Part shown: one piece after another, positions 28,019 through 36,209 of the stretch
Position numbering within the stretch: the stretch's first letter is position 1
Layout: every line of letters begins with the position of its first letter
Assembly: GCF_030700285.1 (NCBI RefSeq)
Contig: NZ_JAUYZJ010000010.1
Location: 102,423 to 166,422, forward strand
Reading direction: 5' to 3'
Source: Methylobacterium sp. NEAU K
Lineage (GTDB): Bacteria > Pseudomonadota > Alphaproteobacteria > Rhizobiales > Beijerinckiaceae
DNA length: 64,000 nucleotides
The notes under the pieces: model-generated
The model's database searches: none
The model's input: only the letters and a program-made list of their open reading frames with translations
What the model was told of the DNA's origin: nothing
Position numbers and translations under genes: made by a program

Positions 28019-28894
28019 ATGCCGATCTGCATGCCAAGCCCCACCGACGCGCAAGCGGACCTGATCGCCTATCTCGACTTCCATGTGGAGGCCGGTGCCG
28101 ACGCGGTCCTCGACGAGCGGCCGCATGACCGCTTCGGCGAGGCCGCCGCGCCTGCCCCCAGCCTGCGGGCCGCCCCGCGCCCGGAGGCGGCGCCCCGGCC
28201 CGCTGGCCTCGTGCCCCCCCCCGGATCGCCTCCGCCGGCGGCCCCTGTCCAGCCGCGCACCTTCGGGCGCGCGGCGAGCGCCCAGCCGGACGAGGCCGCG
28301 AGCGATGCCCGCGCCCGGGCCCGGGAGGCCAGGACCCTGGACGAGCTGGCGCGGATCCTGGCGGATTTCGACGCCTGCCCGCTGCGCTTCACCGCCAAGA
28401 ACCTCGTCTTCGCCGACGGCAATCCAGGGGCGCGGGTGATGTTTCTCGGGGAGGCGCCCGGCGCCGACGAGGACCGGATCGGCAAACCGTTCATGGGCCG
28501 CTCGGGTCAGCTCCTCGACAAGATGATGGCGGCGATCGGCCTCGACCGGACCAGCGCCTATATCGGCAACATCGTGCCCTGGCGGCCCCCGGGCAACCGC
28601 AACCCGACCCCCCAGGAGGTGGCGGTGTGCCGGCCGTTCGTCGAGCGGCAGATCGAGCTGGTCGACCCGGAGGTGATCGTCTGCCTGGGCGCCCCCGCGA
28701 CCCAGACGCTCACCGGCACCAAGGACGGCATCCTGCGGACCCGCGGCCGCCTGTTCCCGTACAAGTTGCCGACCCGCGAGGCGAAGCTGCTGGCCACGCT
28801 GCACCCGGCCTTCCTGCTGCGCCAGCCGGTGCAGAAGCGCCTCGCCTGGCGCGACTTCCGCGCCCTGCGGACGCTCCTCGACGGGACAGCTTGA
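28019..28894 (+). CDS. Family-4-like uracil-DNA glycosylase, divergent
   Basis: A 291-aa uracil-DNA glycosylase that starts base-excision repair of deaminated cytosine. The core (about 115-285) has the family-4 motif GEAPGADEDRIGKPFMGRSG (144-163) and the HPAFLLR catalytic loop near 262. A Pro/Ala-rich linker covers 41-95. Compared with Thermus family-4 enzyme, the four iron-sulfur cysteines are not all kept: C120 and C204 remain, but the other two positions are F117 and W188. A related divergent class has been described in Bradyrhizobium (from memory). An ATG at 28031 is an alternative start. It is divergent from ETF-QO. Confidence 0.88.
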   Translation: MPICMPSPTDAQADLIAYLDFHVEAGADAVLDERPHDRFGEAAAPAPSLRAAPRPEAAPRPAGLVPPPGSPPPAAPVQPRTFGRAASAQPDEAASDARARAREARTLDELARILADFDACPLRFTAKNLVFADGNPGARVMFLGEAPGADEDRIGKPFMGRSGQLLDKMMAAIGLDRTSAYIGNIVPWRPPGNRNPTPQEVAVCRPFVERQIELVDPEVIVCLGAPATQTLTGTKDGILRTRGRLFPYKLPTREAKLLATLHPAFLLRQPVQKRLAWRDFRALRTLLDGTA

Positions 28895-29039
28895 CCCCGG
28901 GCGCGGAACCGGGCCTTGCCTCACGTCATTAGAGCATCGTTCCGAGCGCCGGCTTTCGGGCGAGGACGATGCGGAGCCAGAACCGCGCCTGCCGGAAATG
29001 GCCGGCGCGGCCATCAACCGCGGCATCGATGGCGGGACC

Positions 29040-29945
29040 ATGCGCTGGGAAGATCTACGCAGCTCCGACAATGTCGAGGATCGCCGCGGCGAGGGCGGCG
29101 GAGGCATGGGCTTCCCCGGCGGCGGCGCGGGCGGCCTCGGGATCGGCACCATCGTGGTGCTGCTGATCATCAGCTACTTCACCGGCATAAACCCGGCGAT
29201 CCTGATCGGTGGCGCCGAGCGGATCGGCGGCCGCGGTGGCCAGCAGGAGCAGCAGGCCGACCCGCAGACGCAGTCCCGGCGGCGCCAAGCCCCCACCGAC
29301 GAGAGCGGACAGTTCGCCTCGAAGATCCTCGGCAATACCGAGGACGTGTGGAGCCAGATCCTGCCGCAGCAGACCGGCAAGCAATACACCCCGACGACCT
29401 TGGTGCTCTATACCGGCGGCACCCGCTCGGGCTGCGGCTCGGCTCAGGCCGCCATGGGGCCGTTCTACTGCCCGCTCGACAAGAAGGTCTATCTCGACAC
29501 GAATTTCTTCAAGGAGATGGCGAGCAAGTTCGGCGTGAAGGGCGATTTCGCCTACGCGTACGTCGTCGCCCACGAGGTCGGCCACCACGTCCAGGACGTG
29601 CTCGGCATTCTCGGCAAGGTCCAGGCGCGCCAGCAGCAGGCGTCGAGCAAGACCGAGGCGAACGGCCTGTCGGTGCGGATCGAGCTGATGGCCGATTGCC
29701 TGGCCGGCGTCTGGGCGAAGAATTCCAACGACAAATACGCCGAGCTGGAACAGGGCGACATCGACGAGGCCCTGAACGCAGCCGCCCAGATCGGCGACGA
29801 TTCGCTCCAGAAGCGCTCGCAGGGCTACGTGGTGCCGGATTCCTTCACCCACGGCTCCTCGGCCCAGCGCCAGCGCTGGTTCACCGCGGGCTACAAGAGC
29901 GGCCAGACCAAGGCCTGCGACACGTTCCGGACGGCCGACAACTGA
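29040..29945 (+). CDS. Neutral zinc metallopeptidase, YpfJ-type
   Basis: A 301-aa membrane-anchored metallopeptidase-like protein. Residues 1-35 are a Gly-rich head with RWEDLRSSDNVEDRRG, one membrane helix spans about 34-48, then a Gln-rich linker, and the catalytic domain (about 90-295) carries HEVGHH with zinc ligands H178 and H182 and Glu179. Paired cysteines (SGCGSA, FYCPLD) are family features. The physiological substrate is unknown for the whole YpfJ/Zn_peptidase family. ATG 29040 begins the family-typical MRWEDLR start. It stands alone on the plus strand. Confidence 0.9.
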   Translation: MRWEDLRSSDNVEDRRGEGGGGMGFPGGGAGGLGIGTIVVLLIISYFTGINPAILIGGAERIGGRGGQQEQQADPQTQSRRRQAPTDESGQFASKILGNTEDVWSQILPQQTGKQYTPTTLVLYTGGTRSGCGSAQAAMGPFYCPLDKKVYLDTNFFKEMASKFGVKGDFAYAYVVAHEVGHHVQDVLGILGKVQARQQQASSKTEANGLSVRIELMADCLAGVWAKNSNDKYAELEQGDIDEALNAAAQIGDDSLQKRSQGYVVPDSFTHGSSAQRQRWFTAGYKSGQTKACDTFRTADN

Positions 29946-30307
29946 GGCGGGACGGGCAGGGTCACGAATCGCGTCGCTGAAGAGATCCGAGGTTCCGGAA
30001 GGCTCGCGCGCTTACCATCCGCCATAGGTCTGCGGTTCGCACAGACCTCCGTCCGAGCCGGGTTTGCCCCGACCCCTCCCTTGTCCTTGGCTCAGGACTT
30101 CGGCTCGTTGCGTGCCCGGACGATGGCGGCGGTGACGCCGCGGCGGTCTCGCGACGGCCGGCTGGAACAAAGCAGGCCTGCCTGCCGGGGCGCGCGTGGG
30201 CTGAGCTGGAAGGTCGCTGGCGGAAACGTTCGACGCCGCCGAGGATGTGGTCCGCACGAACGGCTCGGGTCCGCGGGATCGGAGGCCTCCTTCCAGCCTC
30301 CCGCCGT
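29946..30307. other. 362-nt convergent intergenic region
   Basis: No gene seen between the stop of the zinc peptidase and the stop of the dppF-like gene. A short stem, GGTCTG (30027-30032) with CAGACC (30042-30047), is followed by GC-rich sequence. Open frames here on both strands have no recognisable domains. It presumably contains terminators for both converging units. Confidence 0.45.
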
Positions 30308-31288
30308 TCAGGCGCGCCCCTCCTGCACCGCGTGGCAGGCGACGCCGTCGAGGAGGGCCGGCACCTCGGTGCGGCAGCGGTCGTTCGCCAGCGGGCAGCG
30401 CGGGTTGAAGGTGCAGCCGGGGGGCGGGTCGATCGGGTTCGGGATCTCCCCGGAGACCGGCACGCGGGCGCGGCCGACATGCGCGAGGTCGGGCACCGCG
30501 TCGAGCAGCATCCGCGTGTAGGGGTGGCGCGGGGTGGCGAACAGGTCCCGGGCGACCGCGACCTCCACGAGCCGGCCGAGATACATCACGCCCACCCGGG
30601 TCGCCATGTGGCGGACCACGGCCAGGTTGTGGGAGATGAACAAGTAGGTCAGCCCGAGCCGGTCCTGCAGGTCGCGCATCAGGTTGAGGATCTGCGCCTG
30701 CACCGAGACGTCCAGCGCCGAGGTCGGCTCGTCGCCCACCAGGAACTCGGCCTGGCTGGCGAGTGCCCGGGCGATCGCCACCCGCTGGCGCTGGCCGCCG
30801 GAGAATTCATGCGGGTACTTCCGCGCGTCGTCCGGGTGCAGGCCGACCAGCCCCAGCAGCTCGCCGACCCGGGCGCGGATCGCCGCCTCTCCCTGGATCA
30901 GGCTGAACGCCCGGATCGGCTCCGCGATGATCCGGCCCACGCGCCAGCGCGGGTTCATGGACGCGTAGGGGTCCTGGAAGATCATCTGGATGCGCGATCG
31001 CAGGCGCCGCCGCGCGGCGGCTTGGCGCGGATCGGTCATCGAGATCCCGGTAATGCGCACCTCGCCCGCCGAGGGCGGCAGCAGACCGACCACCATCCGG
31101 GCCACCGTCGACTTGCCGGACCCGGATTCGCCGACGATCGCGAAGGTCTCGCCCTTGGCGATCTCGAAGCCGACCCGGTCGACCGCGGTGAGGAGCCGCC
31201 GGGGCTCGCGCTCGATCACCCGGTTGAGCCAGGGTTTCGAGACGTCGAACTGGCGGCGCAGATCGGTGACCTCGACGTAGGCGCTCAC
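30308..31288 (-). CDS. Dipeptide/oligopeptide ABC importer ATPase (DppF-like)
   Basis: A 326-aa ATP-binding subunit. Walker A GESGSGKST, Q-loop FQDPYASMNPR, signature EFSGGQRQRVAIARAL, Walker B FLVGDEPTSALDVS and switch histidine FISHNLAVVRH are all present. The C-terminal oligopeptide-transporter extension has CTFNPRCPLANDRC, the cysteine motif of Dpp/Opp ATPases that can bind an iron-sulfur cluster in some members. It starts with GTG at 31288, overlapping the DppD-like gene by 4 nt; the two ATPases would form a heterodimer. Confidence 0.93.
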   Translation of the reverse strand: MSAYVEVTDLRRQFDVSKPWLNRVIEREPRRLLTAVDRVGFEIAKGETFAIVGESGSGKSTVARMVVGLLPPSAGEVRITGISMTDPRQAAARRRLRSRIQMIFQDPYASMNPRWRVGRIIAEPIRAFSLIQGEAAIRARVGELLGLVGLHPDDARKYPHEFSGGQRQRVAIARALASQAEFLVGDEPTSALDVSVQAQILNLMRDLQDRLGLTYLFISHNLAVVRHMATRVGVMYLGRLVEVAVARDLFATPRHPYTRMLLDAVPDLAHVGRARVPVSGEIPNPIDPPPGCTFNPRCPLANDRCRTEVPALLDGVACHAVQEGRA

Positions 31289-32265
31289 GCCGCTCGCTCC
31301 GCTGAATCGTACAGGTGACAGGCCACCCGGCTCGCCTCCACCGCCTGCGGCTCCGGCCGCTCGACCCGGCAGCGCGCAAACACCTTCGGGCAGCGCGGGT
31401 TGAAGGCGCAGCCCTGCGGGATGGCGGTGAGCCGCGGCATCGATCCGGGGATCTGGCTCAGCCTTTTGGCCTCCTGCGACAGGGTCGGGATCGCGCCCAT
31501 CAGGCCGACCGCGTAGGGGTGGTGCGGCTTGGCGATCACCGAGGCGACGGGGCCGATCTCGGCCACGCGCCCGGCATACATCACCGCCACCCGGTCGGCG
31601 GCCTCGGCGATCACCCCCATGTCGTGGGTGACCAGCATCACCGCGGTGCCGTGCTCGCGGCAGAGGCGCTTGAGCAGGGTGATGATCTGGGCCTGGACCG
31701 AGACGTCCAGCGCCGTGGTCGGCTCGTCGGCGATGATCAGCTCCGGCTCGGCGGCGAGGGCCAGCGCGATCACCACGCGCTGGCGCATGCCCCCGGAGAA
31801 CTCGTGCGGGTAGCCGTCGATCCGCCGCTCGGGGGCCGGGATGCCGACCTCGGCCAAGAGGTCGATGGCCCGGCTGCGGGCCGCCTTCGCCGACAGGTCG
31901 GTGTGGGTGCGCAGGGTCTCGACGATCTGGTCGCCGACCCGGAACAGCGGGTCCAGCGAAGTCAGCGGGTCCTGGAAGATCATGCCGATCCGGCGTCCGC
32001 GCACCCGGCGCATCGCTTCGGGCGACAGGTTGTCGATGCGTTCGCCGCGCAAGGAGATCTCGCCGCCCGCGATCCGGCCCGGCCGGTCGATCAGCCCGAT
32101 CACCGCCGAGCCGGTGACCGACTTGCCGGCCCCGGACTCGCCGACGACCCCCAGGATCTCGCCGCGGCCGATGTCGAACGAGACCCGGTCGATGGCGGTG
32201 AGCGGCCCGCGGCGGGTGTCGAAGGCGACCGTGAGGTCGCGCACGGAGAGGATGGTCTCGGTCAT
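31285..32265 (-). CDS. Dipeptide/oligopeptide ABC importer ATPase (DppD-like)
   Basis: A 326-aa ATP-binding subunit with Walker A GESGAGKSV, Q-loop FQDPLTSLDPL, signature EFSGGMRQRVVIALAL, Walker B LIIADEPTTALDVS and the switch region LVTHDMGVIAE. The C-terminus ends with the family motif GCAFNPRCPKVFARC. It is the first ATPase gene after the permeases but is separated from dppC by 163 nt that contain a perfect 14-bp hairpin, so its expression relative to the permeases may be reduced. Confidence 0.93.
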   Translation of the reverse strand: MTETILSVRDLTVAFDTRRGPLTAIDRVSFDIGRGEILGVVGESGAGKSVTGSAVIGLIDRPGRIAGGEISLRGERIDNLSPEAMRRVRGRRIGMIFQDPLTSLDPLFRVGDQIVETLRTHTDLSAKAARSRAIDLLAEVGIPAPERRIDGYPHEFSGGMRQRVVIALALAAEPELIIADEPTTALDVSVQAQIITLLKRLCREHGTAVMLVTHDMGVIAEAADRVAVMYAGRVAEIGPVASVIAKPHHPYAVGLMGAIPTLSQEAKRLSQIPGSMPRLTAIPQGCAFNPRCPKVFARCRVERPEPQAVEASRVACHLYDSAERAA

Positions 32266-32353
32266 GGCGTGGCGGCTCCCTTAACGGACCATCCCCCGCG
32301 GATCCTCCCCGTGAAGCTGCTGTGTTCGCCTATCCCGTTCCGGATCTGGCATG

Positions 32354-32392
32354 CGCCTCTCCCTCCTCCGCAGAGGGGGGAGGGAGAGGCGC
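32354..32392. repeat. Hairpin between dppC-like and dppD-like genes
   Basis: GCGCCTCTCCCTCC (32354-32367) pairs exactly with GGAGGGAGAGGCGC (32379-32392), an 11-nt loop between. It lies in the 163-nt gap inside an otherwise tight operon. It could stabilise the upstream permease/binding-protein mRNA or attenuate transcription into the ATPases, as REP-type elements do. The right flank CCGTGTCCGACC resembles that of the inverted repeat at 23907-23974. Confidence 0.75.
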
Positions 32393-32428
32393 CCGTGTCC
32401 GACCGGGAAACGCGCAGGTCCATCACCA

Positions 32429-33400
32429 TTATTGCAGCTTCGGATTGAGCGCGTCGCGCAGCCAATCCCCCAGGAGGTTGATGGCGATGACGAGACCGGC
32501 GAGCGCCAGCCCCGGGAAGGCGACGATCCACCACTCGCCCGAGAACAGGAACCGGTTGCCGGTGCGGATCAGGGTGCCGAGCGACGGCATGGTCTCGGGC
32601 AGGCCGGTGCCGAGGAACGACAGGGTCGCCTCGGTGATGATCGCCAGAGCGAGGTTGATCGTCGCGATGACGAAGACCGGGCCGGTGACGTTCGGCAGCA
32701 CGTGGCGCACCAGGATCACCGGGGACGACAGTCCGATCAGCCGTGCCGCCTGGACGTAGTCCTTGCCCTTCTCGACCATCACGGAGGAGCGCACGGTCCG
32801 GGCGTACTGCACCCAGAACGACAGGCCGATCGAGACGACGATGAGCCCGATCAGCGGCCCGACATCCAGCGCGCTGCCAAAGGTCGCCTTGGCGACACCG
32901 TCCACCACCAGGGCGATCAGGATCGCCGGGAAGGTGAGCTGAACGTCGGCGATGCGCATGATCAGCGTGTCGAGGGCGCCGCCCGCGTAGCCGGCGACGA
33001 GGCCCAGCGCGATGCCGAGCACGCCCGAGGTGATCACCCCGAGCACGCCGACGATCAGCGACAGGCGCAGGCCGTAGAGCACGGCCGAGAGCACGTCCCG
33101 GCCCTGATCGTCGGTGCCGAGATAGTACGGCGCCTGACCGTCTGCCTGCCAGATCGGCGGCAGGTTGGAGTTGATCAGGTCGAGCTGGGCCGGATCGTAA
33201 GGGTTCTGCGGCGCGATCAGGGGGGACGCGAAGGCGAGCCCGACCATCAGCACCGTGGCGACGAGCGCCGCCACCGCGGTCTTCGACCGCAGGAAGCTCG
33301 CCAGCAGGTCGGAGTCGCGCCAGCGCGCGAGCCGGGAGGGCGAAGCCGCCTGCAGGGGGACCGGCGGGGCGTCGCCCGCGTCGATGTCGCGTCCGCTCAT
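32429..33400 (-). CDS. Dipeptide/oligopeptide ABC importer permease (DppC-like)
   Basis: A 323-aa inner-membrane permease with a cytosolic head (about 1-38) and six membrane helices. The family features are the periplasmic loop with PYYLGTDDQGRDVLSAVLYG and the EAA-type coupling motif near residues 225-245 (YVQAARLIGLSSPVILVRHV). It follows the DppB-like gene by 25 nt on the same strand and forms the translocation pore with it. Confidence 0.92.
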   Translation of the reverse strand: MSGRDIDAGDAPPVPLQAASPSRLARWRDSDLLASFLRSKTAVAALVATVLMVGLAFASPLIAPQNPYDPAQLDLINSNLPPIWQADGQAPYYLGTDDQGRDVLSAVLYGLRLSLIVGVLGVITSGVLGIALGLVAGYAGGALDTLIMRIADVQLTFPAILIALVVDGVAKATFGSALDVGPLIGLIVVSIGLSFWVQYARTVRSSVMVEKGKDYVQAARLIGLSSPVILVRHVLPNVTGPVFVIATINLALAIITEATLSFLGTGLPETMPSLGTLIRTGNRFLFSGEWWIVAFPGLALAGLVIAINLLGDWLRDALNPKLQ

Positions 33401-33425
33401 CGGCGGGTTCCCATGTCGTCGTCCC

Positions 33426-34406
33426 TCACGTGGCCCGCCCGGACGACAGCCGCAGGCGCGGGTCGACCACCGTGTAGAGGATGTCGACCACGAGGTTGAT
33501 GGTCACGAAGATCAGCGCGACGAGCAGCAGGTACGCGGACATGATCGGGATATCGACGTTCTGCACGGCCTGGACGAACAGCAGGCCCATGCCGGGCCAC
33601 TGGAACACCGTCTCGGTGATGATCGAGAAGGCGATGACCGAGCCGAGCTGGAGGCCCGCGATGGTGATCACCGGTACGAGGGTGTTCTTGAGGGCGTGAC
33701 GCAGGTTCACGGCCCGGGTGGAGAGCCCCCGGGCCCGGGCGAAGCGGATGTAGTCGGTGCGCAAGACTTCCAGCATCTCGGCCCGCACCAGCCGCATGAT
33801 CAGCGTCATCTGGAACAATCCGAGCGTGACCGAGGGCAGGATCAGCGCCTTGAGCCCGGACGCGGTGAGGAAGCCGGTGGTCCACAGCCCGAGCCGCACC
33901 GTGTCGCCGCGCCCGTACGACGGCAGCCAGCCGAGCGTCACCGAGAACAGGTAGATCAGCAGGATCCCGATCAGGAAGGTCGGCAGGCTGATGCCGATGA
34001 GCGAGACCGCCTGGAACAGCCCGGCGAGCCAGGAGTCGCGGCGGAGCGCGCAGTACACCCCCATCAGCACGCCGACGACCAGCGCGAAGATCGTGGCGCA
34101 GAGAGCGAGTTCCAGCGTCGCCGGCATGCGCTCGGCGAGCAGCTGCGAGACCGGCTGCCGGAACTGGTAGGAGATGCCGAACTGCCCCCGCACGACGCTG
34201 CCGGCGTAGCGGGCGAACTGGACCAGCACCGGGTCGTCGAGGCCGAGGCCTTTGCGGATCTCGGCCCGTTCGGCCACGGTGGTGTCGGGCCCGACGATCT
34301 GGTTCACGGGGTCGCCCGCGAACCGGAACATCGAGAACGCGATGAGGCCGACGACCGCGAGCACCGCGGCCGCCTGGATCACTCGGCGGAGCAGGAAGGC
34401 GAGCAC
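33426..34406 (-). CDS. Dipeptide/oligopeptide ABC importer permease (DppB-like)
   Basis: A 326-aa permease starting with GTG at 34406 (MLAFLLRRVIQAAAVL). Six helices; the DppB/OppB hallmark is the first helix followed by a long periplasmic stretch ending in GQFGISYQFRQPVSQLL, and the coupling loop contains YIRFARARGLSTRAVNLRH. It starts 9 nt after the stop of the binding-protein gene. Confidence 0.92.
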   Translation of the reverse strand: MLAFLLRRVIQAAAVLAVVGLIAFSMFRFAGDPVNQIVGPDTTVAERAEIRKGLGLDDPVLVQFARYAGSVVRGQFGISYQFRQPVSQLLAERMPATLELALCATIFALVVGVLMGVYCALRRDSWLAGLFQAVSLIGISLPTFLIGILLIYLFSVTLGWLPSYGRGDTVRLGLWTTGFLTASGLKALILPSVTLGLFQMTLIMRLVRAEMLEVLRTDYIRFARARGLSTRAVNLRHALKNTLVPVITIAGLQLGSVIAFSIITETVFQWPGMGLLFVQAVQNVDIPIMSAYLLLVALIFVTINLVVDILYTVVDPRLRLSSGRAT

Positions 34407-34415
34407 GCCGGGCCC

Positions 34416-36032
34416 CTACGAGGGGTCTTTCGACACCCAATAGAGCAGCAGCAGGTTGTCGGCGCGCTGGGTCAGGTGGACCTTCTTGGAGACGCCCCAG
34501 GCCAGGGCCTGCTGGTGCAGCGGGATATAGCCCCAGTCGGCGTTCAGGACGTCGAAGCCCTCCTTGATCAGCGCGTCGCGCTGGGTCTTGTCGGTCTCGC
34601 CCTCGACCTTGTCGGCGATCGCGTCGATCTTCGGATCGCAGTAGCCGGCGAGGTTCCAGCCGCCGCGGCCGGACTTGTCGCCGGGCTTCCGGCAGCCGAC
34701 GATCTCGTAGAGGATGTTGTGGCTGTCGAGCGACGACGGCGTCCAGCCGAGCAGGTAGAACGAGGTGTCGTAGTTCGGGGCCAGCACCTTGGCGAAGTAC
34801 TTCGCCTTCGGCTGCGCGTTCAGGTTCACCTTGACGTTGATGCGGGCGAGCATCGAGACCACGGCCTGGCAGATCGCCTCGTCGTTGACGTAGCGGTCGT
34901 TGGGGCAGTCCATGGTGAGCGAGAAGCCGTCCGGGTAGCCCGCCTGGGCCATCAGCTCCTTGGCCTTCTTCAGGTCGGTGGCCGGGCGCTTGAACTCGGC
35001 CCCGCGGGCGTAGAGGCTCGGGGCGATCATCAGGGCGGAGGGCACTGCCTGGCCGCGCATGACCCGCTTGGCGATCGTGTCCTCGTCGATGGCGAGGTAG
35101 AACGCCTCGCGCACCTTGATGTCCTTGAACGGGTTCTTGCCCTTGACGCTCGAATCCTTCAGCTCGTCCCGGTCCTGGTCCATGCCGAGGAAGATCGTGC
35201 GCAGCTCGGGGCCCGCCATCACGGTGGCGGTGCCGCTGGCATTGACCCGCTGCTGGTCCTGCAGCGGCACGGGATCGATCCAGTCGACCTCGCCGGACAG
35301 GAGCGCCGCGACACGGGTCGCCGGATTGGCGATGGTGGTCAGCACCGCCTCGTCGAGGTTCGACTCGACCTTGCCCCAGTAGCCGGGAAACTTCTTGAAC
35401 ACCGTCTTCACGCCGGGCTGGTGCTCGGCGATCACGAACGGGCCGGTGCCGTTCTCGTGCAGGGTGGCGTAGCTCGGGGTCGTGGCGTTACCCGGGGTCG
35501 GCTGCGTGACGCCGTTCTTCTCGGCCCAGGCCTTCGACATGATGAACCAGGTCGAGAACTGGTAGATCGCGATGGGGTTCGGCTTCTTCAGCACCATGTC
35601 GACCGTGGAGTCGTCGACCTTCACGAATTCGGCGTCGGCGGGGACGTTGGTCTGGAAGTTCGAACCCGGCGCGCGCACGCGCTGCGCGGAGAAGATCACG
35701 TCGTCGGCCGTGAAGGGCGAGCCGTCGTGGAACTTGACGTTCTTGCGCAGGTGGAAGCGCCAGCGGGTCGGCTCGGGCGTCTCCCAGGATTCGGCGAGCT
35801 GGGGCGCGAATTTGAGATCCTTGTCGAGGGTGACGAGCGATTCGTAGGCCGCCGCATGCATGCCCTCGGTGAAGCTCTCCTTCAGCGAATAGGGGTCGAG
35901 CGACTTGAGATCACCCTGGAAGGCGAAGCGGAACACGTTGGCGGCCTGGGCGGGCAGGGCGGCGAACGCGAGGGTCGCGACCGCGCCCGCGGCCACGCCG
36001 CGGACGAGGGTCTTCAGGGCAGGTCGGGACAA
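34416..36032 (-). CDS. Periplasmic peptide-binding protein (DppA/family 5)
   Basis: A family 5 solute-binding protein for peptides or related compounds. The start was placed at TTG 36032, which has GGAG six nt upstream and gives a clean signal peptide (KTLVRGVAAGAVATLAFAAL then PAQAA); an open frame to a TTG at 36125 would add 31 residues with no signal character. The family signature region is TPEPTRWRFHLRKNVKFHDG with PFTADDVIFS, and the GYCDPKIDAI stretch is near the C-terminus. It is the first gene of a complete importer. Whether it takes dipeptides, glutathione or other substrates is not visible. Confidence 0.9.
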   Translation of the reverse strand: MSRPALKTLVRGVAAGAVATLAFAALPAQAANVFRFAFQGDLKSLDPYSLKESFTEGMHAAAYESLVTLDKDLKFAPQLAESWETPEPTRWRFHLRKNVKFHDGSPFTADDVIFSAQRVRAPGSNFQTNVPADAEFVKVDDSTVDMVLKKPNPIAIYQFSTWFIMSKAWAEKNGVTQPTPGNATTPSYATLHENGTGPFVIAEHQPGVKTVFKKFPGYWGKVESNLDEAVLTTIANPATRVAALLSGEVDWIDPVPLQDQQRVNASGTATVMAGPELRTIFLGMDQDRDELKDSSVKGKNPFKDIKVREAFYLAIDEDTIAKRVMRGQAVPSALMIAPSLYARGAEFKRPATDLKKAKELMAQAGYPDGFSLTMDCPNDRYVNDEAICQAVVSMLARINVKVNLNAQPKAKYFAKVLAPNYDTSFYLLGWTPSSLDSHNILYEIVGCRKPGDKSGRGGWNLAGYCDPKIDAIADKVEGETDKTQRDALIKEGFDVLNADWGYIPLHQQALAWGVSKKVHLTQRADNLLLLYWVSKDPS

Positions 36033-36209
36033 GCGGATCTCCGGAACCGTGGGACTGAACACCGGCCGGCGGGCCCGGTGGGTGTCCACCGCGGCTTCAG
36101 CAAGCTTCGGACCATCTGTATACAAGATGCCGGGTCCGCTTGAAGTGGCCCGGTCGCAGAACTCGGTGACGATAGGGCGCCCATCCCGCCCTATCGTCGC
36201 CGATAGCCC

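Noticed and set aside
33255..36143. Long plus-strand open frame opposite the peptide-importer permeases
   Set aside because: It is a shadow frame: His/Asp/Arg/Gly-rich, no domains, and opposite three well supported transporter genes.
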